This document shows positions 26,140 through 35,051 of a stretch of DNA of 64,000 nucleotides, piece by piece (positions within the stretch are counted from its first letter, which is position 1; each line of letters begins with the position of its first letter). The notes under the pieces are model-generated. The model was not told the origin of the DNA, made no database searches, and saw only the letters and a list, made by a program, of their open reading frames with translations. The stretch is from Microcosmobacter sp040493455 (lineage in GTDB: Bacteria; Bacteroidota; Bacteroidia; Flavobacteriales; Flavobacteriaceae). The DNA lies in the NCBI RefSeq assembly GCF_040493455.1, contig NZ_JANFDA010000002.1:248001-312000 (forward strand), given 5' to 3'. A program made the translations under genes and the position numbers.

Positions 26140-27155
26140 GGTAATGCTACCTGACTCATGATGGGAAAGTGATCAGACAATTTCTTATTATAGTTCTTAA
26201 ATCCATTAATCTCAAAAGCCTCATCTGCCAGAATAAAATCTATTCTTACAGGAAATAGTTTAAAGTCGAAGGTCTTTCCAAATCCATTACCAGCTTCTTC
26301 AAAAGCATCCACTAATTCGCCTTTAATTTCTTTATACACATATGAATACGCAGTATTATTGAAATCGCCACAGATAATCATTTTATAAGGACATTTCTGC
26401 TTGTGTTTTAAAAACAATTCTGTCTGTAACTGTTGTGTTTTGAAAGTATTCCCTACACGCTTGAATAAATTCTGAGAACTCTCTTTTTTCAGTTCTTCTA
26501 CATCTGTATTAATTCCTGAAGACTGTAGATGCAAGTTATATATTCTTATGGTGTCATTATGCTTTACAATATCTACAAAAATGGCATTATTTGAAGTCTC
26601 AGGAAATTCGATAGACCCTGAATTCACTATAGGAAATTTTGAAAATATAGCTTGACCAGTTGTTGCCTTTTCAGTTGAAGCCGCTTCAAACTTATAATAT
26701 CCTTCAAGATCAATCTTGCTTTTTAGATAATGCTCTTGCAGGCTTAATACATCTGGTTGCTCGAGAGAAATAAATTTCACAAACTCTTCCTTCACATCTA
26801 CATCTTCTATCCAATTGAAAAGATTAAACAGCCTCACATTATAGCTCATTACTGAGATATTCTTTTCGGAATCAACTTGCTTGGAAGATGAGAACTTATA
26901 TAGTGAAAACACATAACTATAACCCAAAATCAAAACTATCAAAGACAATAATAATTGTCGCTTTACCTTTAGCAGCCAGTAGATTACGAATAGTATATTG
27001 ATGATAATCAGAATTGGTACTGCTAAACTCAATACCGATAGAAATGCAAATTTTTTTGGTGGAATATAAGGCAGAATGTAAGAGAGCAATAACATTGTTG
27101 CTGCGAGACTGTTGATAAAGAACATCAACTTATCTAACCCTCTTAGTCGTTTCAT
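26136..27155 (-). CDS. Endonuclease/exonuclease/phosphatase family membrane protein
   Basis: A 339-residue protein with three N-terminal transmembrane helices (about 13-30, 37-60 and 68-87) and a periplasm-facing EEP catalytic domain. The metal and active-site motifs are MSYNVRLFN, QPDVLSLQEHY (catalytic Glu), IYNLHLQS, CGDFNNT, VRIDFILAD and the terminal SDHFPI His. Substrates of this membrane-bound subgroup are unknown. It is the last gene of the mutL-rhomboid operon, with 6 bp to the rhomboid gene. Confidence 0.9.
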   Translation of the reverse strand: MKRLRGLDKLMFFINSLAATMLLLSYILPYIPPKKFAFLSVLSLAVPILIIINILFVIYWLLKVKRQLLLSLIVLILGYSYVFSLYKFSSSKQVDSEKNISVMSYNVRLFNLFNWIEDVDVKEEFVKFISLEQPDVLSLQEHYLKSKIDLEGYYKFEAASTEKATTGQAIFSKFPIVNSGSIEFPETSNNAIFVDIVKHNDTIRIYNLHLQSSGINTDVEELKKESSQNLFKRVGNTFKTQQLQTELFLKHKQKCPYKMIICGDFNNTAYSYVYKEIKGELVDAFEEAGNGFGKTFDFKLFPVRIDFILADEAFEINGFKNYNKKLSDHFPIMSQVALP

Positions 27156-27161
27156 ATGTAG

Positions 27162-28043
27162 CTAATTCTTTCCTTCCCTAAACAGAAATTCTTTTTCGCT
27201 TTGTGTTAAGCTTTCGTATCCGCTTTTACTTATTTTATCTAGAATAAGATCAATCTGTTTCTGTTTATTAAACTCGTCGAATTCTTTTTTATTATGACCT
27301 GCAAACTGCTCACTCTTTTTCCTTTTATGCACTGTTCTCAGTGGGGATGGCTTAGAAGAAGGTTTAAAGATTGAGGCTATTCTGTCCATAAAACGCTCAA
27401 ACCCTTTCCCAATATCATTTCCTTTGTGCAACTGAGTCGCGTACAAATATCCTAATAATACGCCACCAAGATGCGCTATATGACCTCCTTGATTTTCGCT
27501 AAATAACCCAAGAATATCAATAACTACTAAGAAGATGCCTATATGCTTCAGTTTAACATTAAAAGTAAAAATCTTTACTTCTGTATTTGGCATATAAGCG
27601 CACAAAAAGATAAGTACTGCTCTTACTCCGGCAGATGCACCAACAAGTGCTGTAGCTGGCTTTAAAACTCCATCTGGTACAATATTGTAAACTAACAAAA
27701 ACGTAAGCGCCCCAAATATGATTCCCAAGAAGTATACATTTAATGCTAGTTTAGTGTTGAATAAATTCAAGAACAACCTGGCAACAAAATACAGTATGAG
27801 CATATTAAAGAATATATGCCAAAAGTCATAGTGCGTAAATCCATAAGTGATAATGCTCCATGGTTTCAATAAGGCATCGAAAGCATCTTTAGGTAGCTCT
27901 AACCAATAGAGACTATTCTCAATATTTGCAAGTTTCCTCAACAGAAAACCAACGACATAAATAATGAGATTAACAACAATGATTTTTTCTAAAATGTTGA
28001 GGCGAGAAAGTTTGTCTTTTATGTCTTGAGTCAATGTTGTCAT
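27162..28043 (-). CDS. Rhomboid family intramembrane serine protease
   Basis: A 293-residue polytopic protease. The catalytic Ser lies in ALVGASAGVRAVL and the catalytic His in GHIAHLGGVLLGYLY. The conserved loop-1 region WSIITYGFTHYDFWHIFFN, with the rhomboid HxxxN-type tail, is also present. About six helices are predicted, then an ~80-residue cytoplasmic tail with Lys/Ser-rich TVHKRKKSEQ and the end SLTQSEKEFLFREGKN. It is adjacent to a second rhomboid gene, a typical tandem in this group. Confidence 0.94.
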   Translation of the reverse strand: MTTLTQDIKDKLSRLNILEKIIVVNLIIYVVGFLLRKLANIENSLYWLELPKDAFDALLKPWSIITYGFTHYDFWHIFFNMLILYFVARLFLNLFNTKLALNVYFLGIIFGALTFLLVYNIVPDGVLKPATALVGASAGVRAVLIFLCAYMPNTEVKIFTFNVKLKHIGIFLVVIDILGLFSENQGGHIAHLGGVLLGYLYATQLHKGNDIGKGFERFMDRIASIFKPSSKPSPLRTVHKRKKSEQFAGHNKKEFDEFNKQKQIDLILDKISKSGYESLTQSEKEFLFREGKN

Positions 28044-28868
28044 CTAGTTCCAACGATATTTATTCATTGAATTTTTCCTCCAAAACCACATAATTATAAA
28101 TCCAGTTAATGCTCCACCAAGGTGAGCTACATAAGCCGTATTACTTGGGCTAAAGAATGATTGTCCCGTTGTAGCTGAAATAAAATCTAGTATGATTATA
28201 CCTGGAATAAAGTATTTAGCCTTAATAGGAATAGGTAAAAATATCAGCATTAATTTTGATTCAGGGAACAACATTCCGAATGCTACTAAAACTCCCATTA
28301 TAGCTCCTGATGCTCCTACCATTGAACCATTTGTCTTAACATTCAAATCAAAAAATGCTCTAAACGTCTCTTGGTTTAAAAGTTCTGCATTCACATTATA
28401 TTCTGCGAGTAAAGGTTCCATTTTAGCTCCCAAAATTTTACCTTGATACAACCCATCACTAACTATGTCAAGATTAATTATTTTATTAATCAGTTCTGGT
28501 GGATACCCTAATTCTGAAACTTGACTTAGTAAAGGCGTAACTTGAATATAATACACGATAAAGGTCAACAATACTGCTCCTAATCCTGCAGAAAAATATA
28601 AGAATATGAATTTCTTTTTTCCAAAAACTTGCTCCACTGCTGTTCCGAACATCCACAAGGCCAGCATATTAAACAAGATATGCATCAGATTACCATGCAT
28701 AAACATATGCGTTATAATCTGCCATGGCTGAAATAAATCACTCTTTGGAAAGTATAACGCAAATAAACTAAGAAAAAGATCTTGATTTTTTAATGCATAT
28801 GTTCCTATGAACATAATCACATTAATTATAAGTAAATGTTTTACTGTATCAGTTATTCCTTGTCTCAT
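28044..28868 (-). CDS. Rhomboid family intramembrane serine protease
   Basis: A 274-residue polytopic protease with the catalytic Ser in MVGASGAIMGVLVAFG and His in VAHLGGALTGFIIMW. WQIITHMFMHGNLMHILFNM carries the conserved HGxxHxxxN motif. An unusual ~60-residue insertion between helices (IQVTPLLSQVSELGYPPELI onward) faces outside the membrane core. It is 3 bp after mutL, and the next rhomboid begins at the base after its stop. Confidence 0.95.
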   Translation of the reverse strand: MRQGITDTVKHLLIINVIMFIGTYALKNQDLFLSLFALYFPKSDLFQPWQIITHMFMHGNLMHILFNMLALWMFGTAVEQVFGKKKFIFLYFSAGLGAVLLTFIVYYIQVTPLLSQVSELGYPPELINKIINLDIVSDGLYQGKILGAKMEPLLAEYNVNAELLNQETFRAFFDLNVKTNGSMVGASGAIMGVLVAFGMLFPESKLMLIFLPIPIKAKYFIPGIIILDFISATTGQSFFSPSNTAYVAHLGGALTGFIIMWFWRKNSMNKYRWN

Positions 28869-28871
28869 ACC

Positions 28872-30716
28872 CTATACAAACTTCTTATCTAGCTCCTCAG
28901 AGCTCATAGTTATAAATGTTACTTTATTAGTTGGTGTTACTGATGGTTCTTTACAGGCAAACAAACTATTGAGTATATGCTCCTGTTCTTCAACGGTTAA
29001 TGGTTGTCCACTTTTTATCGCCATACTCTTAGCTAAAGACTTTGCCATTAAATCGGTAATGCTAAAATTATCGTCCGGCACTTCTTGTTGCACATCTGCA
29101 ATAAGTTCTTCTAAAACAATAGACACCTCTCCTTCGGTAAGATTAACAGGAACCCCACTGATTGTAATATCATTATCCGATAATTCATCGAATACGAAAC
29201 CAATGCATTCCAAATCGCCTTTCAATTGTTTCACAATCTCAAAGTCAGTCGTAGAATATGTCAATTTTAAAGGAAACAACAACTGCTGACTCACAGACTC
29301 ATCTACGGTAATGCTCTTCAATAATCCTTCATATAAGATACGCTGATGCGCTCTATTCTGGTTAATCACCAATAACCCAGACTTTATAGTACTTACGATA
29401 TATTTCTTTTGAAGCTGAAACGTGGTTTGCCCATGTTTAGAATCTTCATCCTTGAACATAGAATCTGTGGACGAATCACTTTCAAATTCGATATTCTTCA
29501 ATCCAGACGGCTCTTGCCTATCCAATCCAACATACAGACTTTCCCATTGTGCTGTATTATCTTTTTTATGGTAAGAAAATGACTCTTTTTTGCTAGTACT
29601 AACCTCATCCTTAAAAGGATTAAACGAACGGTCTACCTCAATTGAAGGCACAGCTGCTCTTTTATCCTGATAGTTGTACGGTGTATCAAGATTTGCATCT
29701 CTATCAAAATCTAATACAGGTGCAACATTAAACTGTCCCAAGCTATGCTTTATAGCCGATCGCATTATCGCATACAAGGTATGCTCATCATCGAATTTAA
29801 TTTCAGTCTTAGTTGGATGAATATTTATATCAATAGATTTTGGATCTACCGTTAGTTTCAAAAAGTATGTAGGATGATAGCCATCTTTCATCAAGCCTTC
29901 AAAAGCAGAGTTCACGGCATGATTTAAATACGCACTTTTAATGAAACGATTATTCACAAAGAAGAATTGCTCTGCTTTAGTCTTCTTAGCAAACTGAGGT
30001 TTACCTACAAAACCTTGTAGTTTTAATACTTCTGTTTCCTCTTCAACTGGCACTAGTTTTTCATTAGTCTTCCCTCCTAGAACATTAACAATGCGCTGTC
30101 TGTAATTACTCTTTGGTAAATTGAAGAGTTCATTGCCATTATGATACATTAGAAACCCAATGTCCTGATGCACCAAAGCGACTCTATGAAATTCGTCAAT
30201 GACATGTCGTAATTCAACAGCATCGGATTTCAAGAAATTTCGTCTGGCTGGAATATTATAAAACAGGTTTTTGACAGCAACTGAAGTTCCTTTGGGTGTT
30301 ACTATGGCATCTTGGGATTTCACACTACTGCCTTCGATGATAATCTCAGTTCCCAATTCTGCATCTTCTGTTTTTGTTTTAAGCGATACGTGCGCAATAG
30401 CAGCAATACTCGCTAAAGCTTCTCCTCTGAAACCTTTGGTATTGAGCTGAAATAAATCTTCAGCAGATTTTATTTTGGATGTTGCATGACGCTCAAAACT
30501 CAATCGCGCATCTGTTGTGGTCATTCCTTTACCATCATCGATAACCTGAATAAGCGTTTTTCCTGCGTCTTTTACGATAAGTTTTATGGATGTGGCATCA
30601 GCATCTATTGCGTTCTCTAAAAGCTCTTTAACTACTGAAGCTGGTCGTTGCACAACTTCTCCTGCGGCAATTTGATTAGCAACATGATCTGGTAATAATT
30701 GTATGATGTCTGTCAT
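28872..30716 (-). CDS. mutL: DNA mismatch repair protein MutL
   Basis: A 614-residue MutL. The GHKL ATPase N-domain shows VVKELLENAIDADATSI, IQVIDDGKGM, STKGFRGEALASIA-type residues and GTSVAVKNLFYNIPARR. After a linker (about 335-420) rich in charged and Ser residues, the C-terminal dimerisation domain starts near 430 and ends SLFACKEPSVTPTNKVTF. I do not see an obvious DQHAxxER endonuclease motif: that region reads INQNRAHQRILYEGL, so nicking may be weak or absent. It overlaps the upstream small membrane gene by 1 bp. Confidence 0.95.
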   Translation of the reverse strand: MTDIIQLLPDHVANQIAAGEVVQRPASVVKELLENAIDADATSIKLIVKDAGKTLIQVIDDGKGMTTTDARLSFERHATSKIKSAEDLFQLNTKGFRGEALASIAAIAHVSLKTKTEDAELGTEIIIEGSSVKSQDAIVTPKGTSVAVKNLFYNIPARRNFLKSDAVELRHVIDEFHRVALVHQDIGFLMYHNGNELFNLPKSNYRQRIVNVLGGKTNEKLVPVEEETEVLKLQGFVGKPQFAKKTKAEQFFFVNNRFIKSAYLNHAVNSAFEGLMKDGYHPTYFLKLTVDPKSIDINIHPTKTEIKFDDEHTLYAIMRSAIKHSLGQFNVAPVLDFDRDANLDTPYNYQDKRAAVPSIEVDRSFNPFKDEVSTSKKESFSYHKKDNTAQWESLYVGLDRQEPSGLKNIEFESDSSTDSMFKDEDSKHGQTTFQLQKKYIVSTIKSGLLVINQNRAHQRILYEGLLKSITVDESVSQQLLFPLKLTYSTTDFEIVKQLKGDLECIGFVFDELSDNDITISGVPVNLTEGEVSIVLEELIADVQQEVPDDNFSITDLMAKSLAKSMAIKSGQPLTVEEQEHILNSLFACKEPSVTPTNKVTFITMSSEELDKKFV

Positions 30717-31000
30717 TAGCGTCCTGCAAAGAATATAGACAAGTCAAAGTCTATGATAAATAAGAAAATTAAAATTAAAACGCCAACAATTATTAAAACC
30801 CTGCGATTAGCCGATTTATCTGGATTATGTTTATAATCATCAATAGCTTTACTGAACTTGTTCTTTAATCCAGAATTACTTCCTACAGTTGTCCTAAACT
30901 CATCAAATCGATGTTTAATTTCATAAGGATTTGCTTCACCTTTATAGTGGCGAGGTGTATAACTGAATTTTTTATTCTTTCTAAGTCTAAAGAGTCCCAT
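30716..31000 (-). CDS. Small single-span membrane protein
   Basis: A 94-residue protein with a very basic N-terminus (MGLFRLRKNKKFSYTPRHY), a charged soluble part and one C-terminal transmembrane helix (about 67-87). Homologues are sometimes labelled riboflavin synthase subunit beta, but it has no lumazine- or riboflavin-synthase fold; that label comes from its position near ribH. Its N-terminus resembles that of the neighbouring 71-residue protein. The function is unknown. Confidence 0.8.
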   Translation of the reverse strand: MGLFRLRKNKKFSYTPRHYKGEANPYEIKHRFDEFRTTVGSNSGLKNKFSKAIDDYKHNPDKSANRRVLIIVGVLILIFLFIIDFDLSIFFAGR

Positions 31001-31007
31001 ATCTTGA

Positions 31008-31223
31008 TTATTCGTAACCTTTCAGAATATACAACAAAATTAATACCATAATCAATAAAACAATTAGAATAGGCAATACTGTCAGCTTTCCGCCTCTTCG
31101 TTTTGAGCTATTTCTAGCTGCTTCCCATTGTGATTGAAAACTCTCTTTATGGTTTTCGCCATCGTTATTGAAACGGGATTTATATTGAAACTGTCTCGGT
31201 TTTCGCTGCTTAAACAAGGGCAT
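31008..31223 (-). CDS. Very small single-span membrane protein
   Basis: A 71-residue protein: basic N-terminus (MPLFKQRKPRQFQYKSRF), short hydrophilic middle and one C-terminal helix (about 49-68, VLPILIVLLIMVLILLYIL). The start pattern MxLFKxRKxxxFxY is shared with the next gene downstream, 7 bp away, suggesting an old duplication or a common localisation signal. No known function. Confidence 0.75.
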   Translation of the reverse strand: MPLFKQRKPRQFQYKSRFNNDGENHKESFQSQWEAARNSSKRRGGKLTVLPILIVLLIMVLILLYILKGYE

Positions 31224-31344
31224 TATATACCGTTGGATTGATTAACTCAAATGTACTCAAAATACAGCAAACCCAAGAACTGAGCTTGCTAAAAATTGTT
31301 AACACAATCTAGAACTGGTTAATTATGAAAATACTGAGATAAGA

Positions 31345-31824
31345 CTAAGATCCTAGTGTTGCCATTTTTATAGCAGTGATGGCAGCTTCTACTCCTTTAT
31401 TACCATGCTTTCCTCCAGAGCGCTCAATGGATTGCTGCATGGTATTGTCTGTTAATACGCAAAAGATTACTGGCTTATCACCTTTGAGGTTTAGGTCTTT
31501 AATTCCTTGAGTAACGCCTTCGCAAACAAAATCGAAATGCTTGGTCTCTCCTTGAATGACACAACCTATCGCAATAACAACATCTACATCTTGCTCTTGC
31601 ATTTTTTTACTGCCATAGATCAACTCAAAACTTCCCGGCACATTCCATCTAGTAATGTTTTCTGGTTGAGCTCCGCAATCAATCAGTGTGTCATGGGCAC
31701 CATTGTATAGTCCTTCTGTAATGGTATCATTCCATTCAGAAACAACAATCCCAAACCGAAGGTGTTTCGCGTTTGGGATTGTAGATTTATCGTAATTTGA
31801 TAAATTATGATTTTCAGTAGCCAT
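31345..31824 (-). CDS. ribH: 6,7-dimethyl-8-ribityllumazine synthase
   Basis: A 159-residue lumazine synthase forming 6,7-dimethyl-8-ribityllumazine in riboflavin synthesis. Conserved segments are FGIVVSEWNDTITEGLYNGA, WNVPGSFELIYGSKKM, VIAIGCVIQGETKHFDFVC and GVLTDNT-like CVLTDNTMQQSIERSGGKHG with the catalytic-region His and Arg. The N-terminal extension of ~20 residues is normal in Bacteroidetes. It begins 2 bp after the TPR gene. No FMN riboswitch is seen. Confidence 0.97.
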   Translation of the reverse strand: MATENHNLSNYDKSTIPNAKHLRFGIVVSEWNDTITEGLYNGAHDTLIDCGAQPENITRWNVPGSFELIYGSKKMQEQDVDVVIAIGCVIQGETKHFDFVCEGVTQGIKDLNLKGDKPVIFCVLTDNTMQQSIERSGGKHGNKGVEAAITAIKMATLGS

Positions 31825-31826
31825 GA

Positions 31827-32603
31827 TTATAAGCTAGCTTCCGCCTTTCCTATTAGCACTTCTACTTGAGTAGCTTCGCTAGATTTAGGAAATTCGTCTT
31901 TGATTTGTTTTAAGTAACCTAAAGCTTTAGCATTATCACCTAGACTCATAGCAACATTAGCTGCTTTTAATAAGTACATAGGTGTTGTAAAGTCATTGCT
32001 CTTCATTTTGGCAGCCTCTTCATAATACCCTAATGCATCCTGTGGTTGATTTAACTGAACGAATGCATCTCCGATTCCACCTTTTGCAATTGGCGCAAGC
32101 ATTTCATCATTACTAGAAAAATCGCTCAAATACGTAATTGCGTTTTGGTAGTCTTTAAGATTAAGGTAAGCCATACCAGCGTAGTAATTTGCTAGATTTC
32201 CAGCATCTGTTCCACTATATTGGTCTGCAATATCAATCATACCAAGCTTTCCTTCTCCTCCGTGCAACGAAAGTGTGTATAAAGAATCCTTTTCTACACC
32301 ATTAACAGCTTGGTCAAAATATTGTTGTGCTTTGAACATTTCGTTCATTGCTTCTTGGTTCTTAGGTGCTGCAATGTATTTATCGTATCCTAAGTATCCC
32401 AATACTACTACAGCGATAACTCCAACAACAGTAAAAATTGCCTTTTGGTTCTTAGCAACCCACTCTTCAGTTTTATTTGCTGTTTCGTCTAAGGTATTAA
32501 ACACCTCTTTAGTTGCCGATTCTCCTTCAAAAAGTTCTTCGTCCTTATCTTTCTTAACCTTTGGTGTTGGTTTTTTGTATCCTCTTTTCTTATACGTTGC
32601 CAT
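31827..32603 (-). CDS. TPR-containing membrane-anchored protein (YfgM-like)
   Basis: A 258-residue protein with a Lys-rich cytoplasmic N-terminus (MATYKKRGYKKPTPKVKKDK), one transmembrane helix (about 54-73) and a periplasmic TPR array (AGMAYLNLKDYQNAITYLSD, then FVQLNQPQDALGYYEEAA, and SLGDNAKALGYLKQIKDEFP). This is the YfgM/PpiD-associated type, which has been linked to secretion and envelope quality control. It heads the minus-strand operon that includes ribH and mutL and has a clear -7 element. Confidence 0.88.
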   Translation of the reverse strand: MATYKKRGYKKPTPKVKKDKDEELFEGESATKEVFNTLDETANKTEEWVAKNQKAIFTVVGVIAVVVLGYLGYDKYIAAPKNQEAMNEMFKAQQYFDQAVNGVEKDSLYTLSLHGGEGKLGMIDIADQYSGTDAGNLANYYAGMAYLNLKDYQNAITYLSDFSSNDEMLAPIAKGGIGDAFVQLNQPQDALGYYEEAAKMKSNDFTTPMYLLKAANVAMSLGDNAKALGYLKQIKDEFPKSSEATQVEVLIGKAEASL

Positions 32604-32624
32604 ATATTCTCAATTTGTGCGCCG

Positions 32625-32632
32625 CAAAAATA
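32625..32632 (-). promoter_or_regulatory. Putative -7 element for the TPR-ribH operon
   Basis: On the minus strand TATTTTTG matches TAnnTTTG exactly and lies 21 bp before the TPR gene ATG. The -33 region is A/T-rich with no perfect TTTG. Confidence 0.5.
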
Positions 32633-32724
32633 AAATTTTTATTGGTAAATAAAAGGCTATTTATTTGTTATTTTTCGATAATTTGCAGGTTTAATTCTGT
32701 CAATTTCCTACATACCCTTAGTTA

Positions 32725-33804
32725 ATGAAACTCAAAGAACTATCCTTGATCAACTACAAAAATTTTGAAAGCAAGTCGTTTACTTTCGATAGTAAGATCA
32801 ATTGTTTTGTAGGTGAAAACGGTATAGGGAAGACCAATATTTTGGATGCTATATATCATTTGGCCTTCGGAAAAAGTTACTTCAATCCTATATCCAGTCA
32901 GAATATAAAACATGGTGAAGCCTTCTTTGTTGTTGATGGAATTTTTGAAAAGTCTAATGAAGATGAAAAGATTATTGTCTCTCTAAAACGAGGGCAAAAA
33001 AAAATCATTAAGCGTAATGGCAAGCCTTATGATCGCTTTAGTGACCATATTGGGTTTATTCCTTTGGTTATTATTTCTCCAGCGGATAGAGACCTTATTA
33101 TTGAAGGCAGCGAAACGCGGCGAAAGTTCATAGATAGTGTTATTGCCCAGAATGATAAAACTTATTTAAGCAACCTCATCAATTATAACAAAGTACTTTC
33201 TCAGCGAAACGCTTTGCTCAAATATTTTGCACTCAATAATACATTTAATGCCGAAACCTTATCTGTCTATAATGCGCAACTGAGTGAATATGGCACAGCT
33301 ATATTTGAAGTGAGAGATGCTTTCATAAAAGCTTTCGAGCCTATTTTTAATAAGCACTATACTGCCATTAGTAATGATAAGGAACAAGTCACACTTAGCT
33401 ATAAGAGTGATTTATTTAATGATGATTTAATAACACTTTTTGAAAATAGCCTTGCCAAAGACAGAGCCTTGCAATACTCTAGTGTAGGTATACACAAGGA
33501 TGACCTCAACTTTTTGATAGATGAACATCCAATAAAAAAGTTTGGAAGTCAAGGTCAGCAAAAATCATTTTTAATTGCTTTGAAGCTGGCACAATTTGAT
33601 TTTGTAAAAGAGCTCAGTGGTGTATCTCCTATCCTACTTTTGGATGATGTTTTTGATAAACTAGATGAAAACCGAGTCTCTCAGATTATTAAAATGGTAG
33701 ACGATTCACACTTTGGACAATTGTTTATTAGCGACACGCATCCAGAACGTACAGAGAACGTGGTCAAAGAAACGCACCAATCCTATAAAATGTTCAAGCT
33801 ATGA
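32725..33804 (+). CDS. recF: DNA replication and repair protein RecF
   Basis: A 359-residue SMC-like ATPase that loads RecA at gaps via the RecFOR pathway. Walker A is CFVGENGIGKTNILDAIY (about 30-47). The ABC signature-type region KKFGSQGQQKSFLIALKLAQ and Walker B SPILLLDDVFDKLDENR are intact. The length is normal. It begins a plus-strand operon with a lipoprotein, DUF721, a CIA30 protein and a membrane protein. Confidence 0.96.
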   Translation: MKLKELSLINYKNFESKSFTFDSKINCFVGENGIGKTNILDAIYHLAFGKSYFNPISSQNIKHGEAFFVVDGIFEKSNEDEKIIVSLKRGQKKIIKRNGKPYDRFSDHIGFIPLVIISPADRDLIIEGSETRRKFIDSVIAQNDKTYLSNLINYNKVLSQRNALLKYFALNNTFNAETLSVYNAQLSEYGTAIFEVRDAFIKAFEPIFNKHYTAISNDKEQVTLSYKSDLFNDDLITLFENSLAKDRALQYSSVGIHKDDLNFLIDEHPIKKFGSQGQQKSFLIALKLAQFDFVKELSGVSPILLLDDVFDKLDENRVSQIIKMVDDSHFGQLFISDTHPERTENVVKETHQSYKMFKL

Positions 33805-34226
33805 AACGATGGTATTATTTGCTTTTTGTGTTTTTGTTTCAGTGTTCTGATTCTCCAGAAGACATGATTCCAAATCTTTCAGGGTATTGGGAGATAGAAA
33901 AAGTCGTACTTCCCGATGGCACTGAGAGAACATATAGTATTAGCTTAACGATTGACTATATAAGTATTAATGATAGCTTGAAAGGGTTCAGAAAAAAGCT
34001 AAAGCCAAATTTGGACGGTTCTTACGAAGCCTCTGACGATATTGAATCCCTTGAACTCAAAACTGTAGATAATAAGCTGTTGATTGAATATACCACAGCA
34101 CTAAGCACCTGGACTGAACGTGTACTAAAAGCTGAAGAAAATGTGTTGCATTTAAAAAATGATGCAAATACTACCTATATTTATAAACGCTACGAACCTC
34201 TCAATATAACCCATGAGCAAACGTAA
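33801..34226 (+). CDS. Small lipoprotein, lipocalin-like
   Basis: A 141-residue exported protein with a short signal peptide and a likely lipobox (LLFVFLFQC). The mature part is beta-rich, starting with LSGYWEIEKVVLPDGTERTY, which fits the small lipocalin-like Bacteroidetes lipoproteins, and ends YIYKRYEPL. The ligand is unknown. It overlaps recF by 4 bp (ATGA) and DUF721 by 14 bp, so it is firmly in the operon. Confidence 0.78.
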   Translation: MKRWYYLLFVFLFQCSDSPEDMIPNLSGYWEIEKVVLPDGTERTYSISLTIDYISINDSLKGFRKKLKPNLDGSYEASDDIESLELKTVDNKLLIEYTTALSTWTERVLKAEENVLHLKNDANTTYIYKRYEPLNITHEQT

Positions 34227-34509
34227 TAACGATAATCAGTCTATACAAGACATTCTCAAAGAATTTGTGGATACTAACAATCTGCAAACTGGCTTAGACA
34301 AAGTCAATGTCAGAGAGGCTTGGATAAAACTTATGGGAAATGGCGTTAATAGTTATACTACAGATGTGCAGTTGCAAAGAGATACCTTGTATGTGCAGTT
34401 GAGTTCTTCTGTATTGAGAGAAGAATTAAGCTATGGCAAAGAGAAAATTATAAAAATGCTCAATGAATCTCTGGGCAAACCCTTAATAAATAAACTTGTA
34501 TTGAGGTGA
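34213..34509 (+). CDS. DUF721 (DciA-like) domain protein
   Basis: A 98-residue protein with the DUF721 core: VREAWIKLMGNGVNSYTTDV, LYVQLSSSVLREELSYGKEK and a KPLINKLVLR end. DUF721/DciA proteins bind DNA near replication origins and promote helicase loading in bacteria that lack DnaC. Placement two genes after recF fits the usual dnaA-recF-DUF721 neighbourhood. It overlaps the lipoprotein gene by 14 bp. Confidence 0.85.
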   Translation: MSKRNNDNQSIQDILKEFVDTNNLQTGLDKVNVREAWIKLMGNGVNSYTTDVQLQRDTLYVQLSSSVLREELSYGKEKIIKMLNESLGKPLINKLVLR

Positions 34510-34568
34510 TTTATTAATGAAGCTTCTAAACAACAATAGCTGTAATTTTTATTTTATTCTTAAACGTT

Positions 34569-35051
34569 ATGGTAATTTACGATTCCACTGAAAATCAACC
34601 TATCAACTATTGGGTAATTGTAAATGATGGTGTCATGGGTGGACTTTCAAAAGGCAAGCCAGTGTTAACTTCAGACAACTTTCTTAAGTTTTATGGTACT
34701 ATATCACTTGAAAATAATGGCGGATTTTCATTGATTCGATATCGCTTTGATACCATCGACGGATCTAAATACACTGTATTAAAGTTAAGAGTAAGGGGCG
34801 ATGGTAAACGATATCAGCTAAGAGCAAAATACAATACTAACGACCGTCACTCTTATATCGCTTATTTTATTACCTCTGGTCAATGGCAAACTATAGAAAT
34901 TCCTTTCAATACAATGATACCGTTTTTAAGAGGGCATAAACTAAATTTACCAAACTTTACTGGACAACGACTTGCAGAAGTTGGTGTTTTGATTGGAAAT
35001 AAAAAATCTGAAGATTTTGAGCTACTTATTGAACGTATCGTATTAGAGTAA
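34569..35051 (+). CDS. CIA30 family protein
   Basis: A 160-residue protein of the complex I intermediate-associated 30 (CIA30) family with a galactose-binding-like jelly-roll. The segments WVIVNDGVMGGLSKGKPVLT, FYGTISLENNGGFSLIRYRF, and GQRLAEVGVLIGNKKSEDFE are characteristic. No signal peptide is visible, so it is probably cytoplasmic. In mitochondria CIA30 helps assemble complex I; the bacterial role is unproven. It is 59 bp after DUF721 and directly upstream of a small membrane protein. Confidence 0.88.
   Translation: MVIYDSTENQPINYWVIVNDGVMGGLSKGKPVLTSDNFLKFYGTISLENNGGFSLIRYRFDTIDGSKYTVLKLRVRGDGKRYQLRAKYNTNDRHSYIAYFITSGQWQTIEIPFNTMIPFLRGHKLNLPNFTGQRLAEVGVLIGNKKSEDFELLIERIVLE

Noticed and set aside
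28807..29289. A 160-codon plus-strand frame opposite mutL
   Set aside because: It lies fully antisense to clear mutL and rhomboid coding sequence, has low-complexity Ser/Thr-rich translation, and no recognisable domain; it is a shadow.
31225..31344. Possible FMN riboswitch or extra small gene in the 120-bp gap after ribH
   Set aside because: The gap is AT-rich, downstream of ribH, has no RFN-like conserved segments and no reading frame with coding character.
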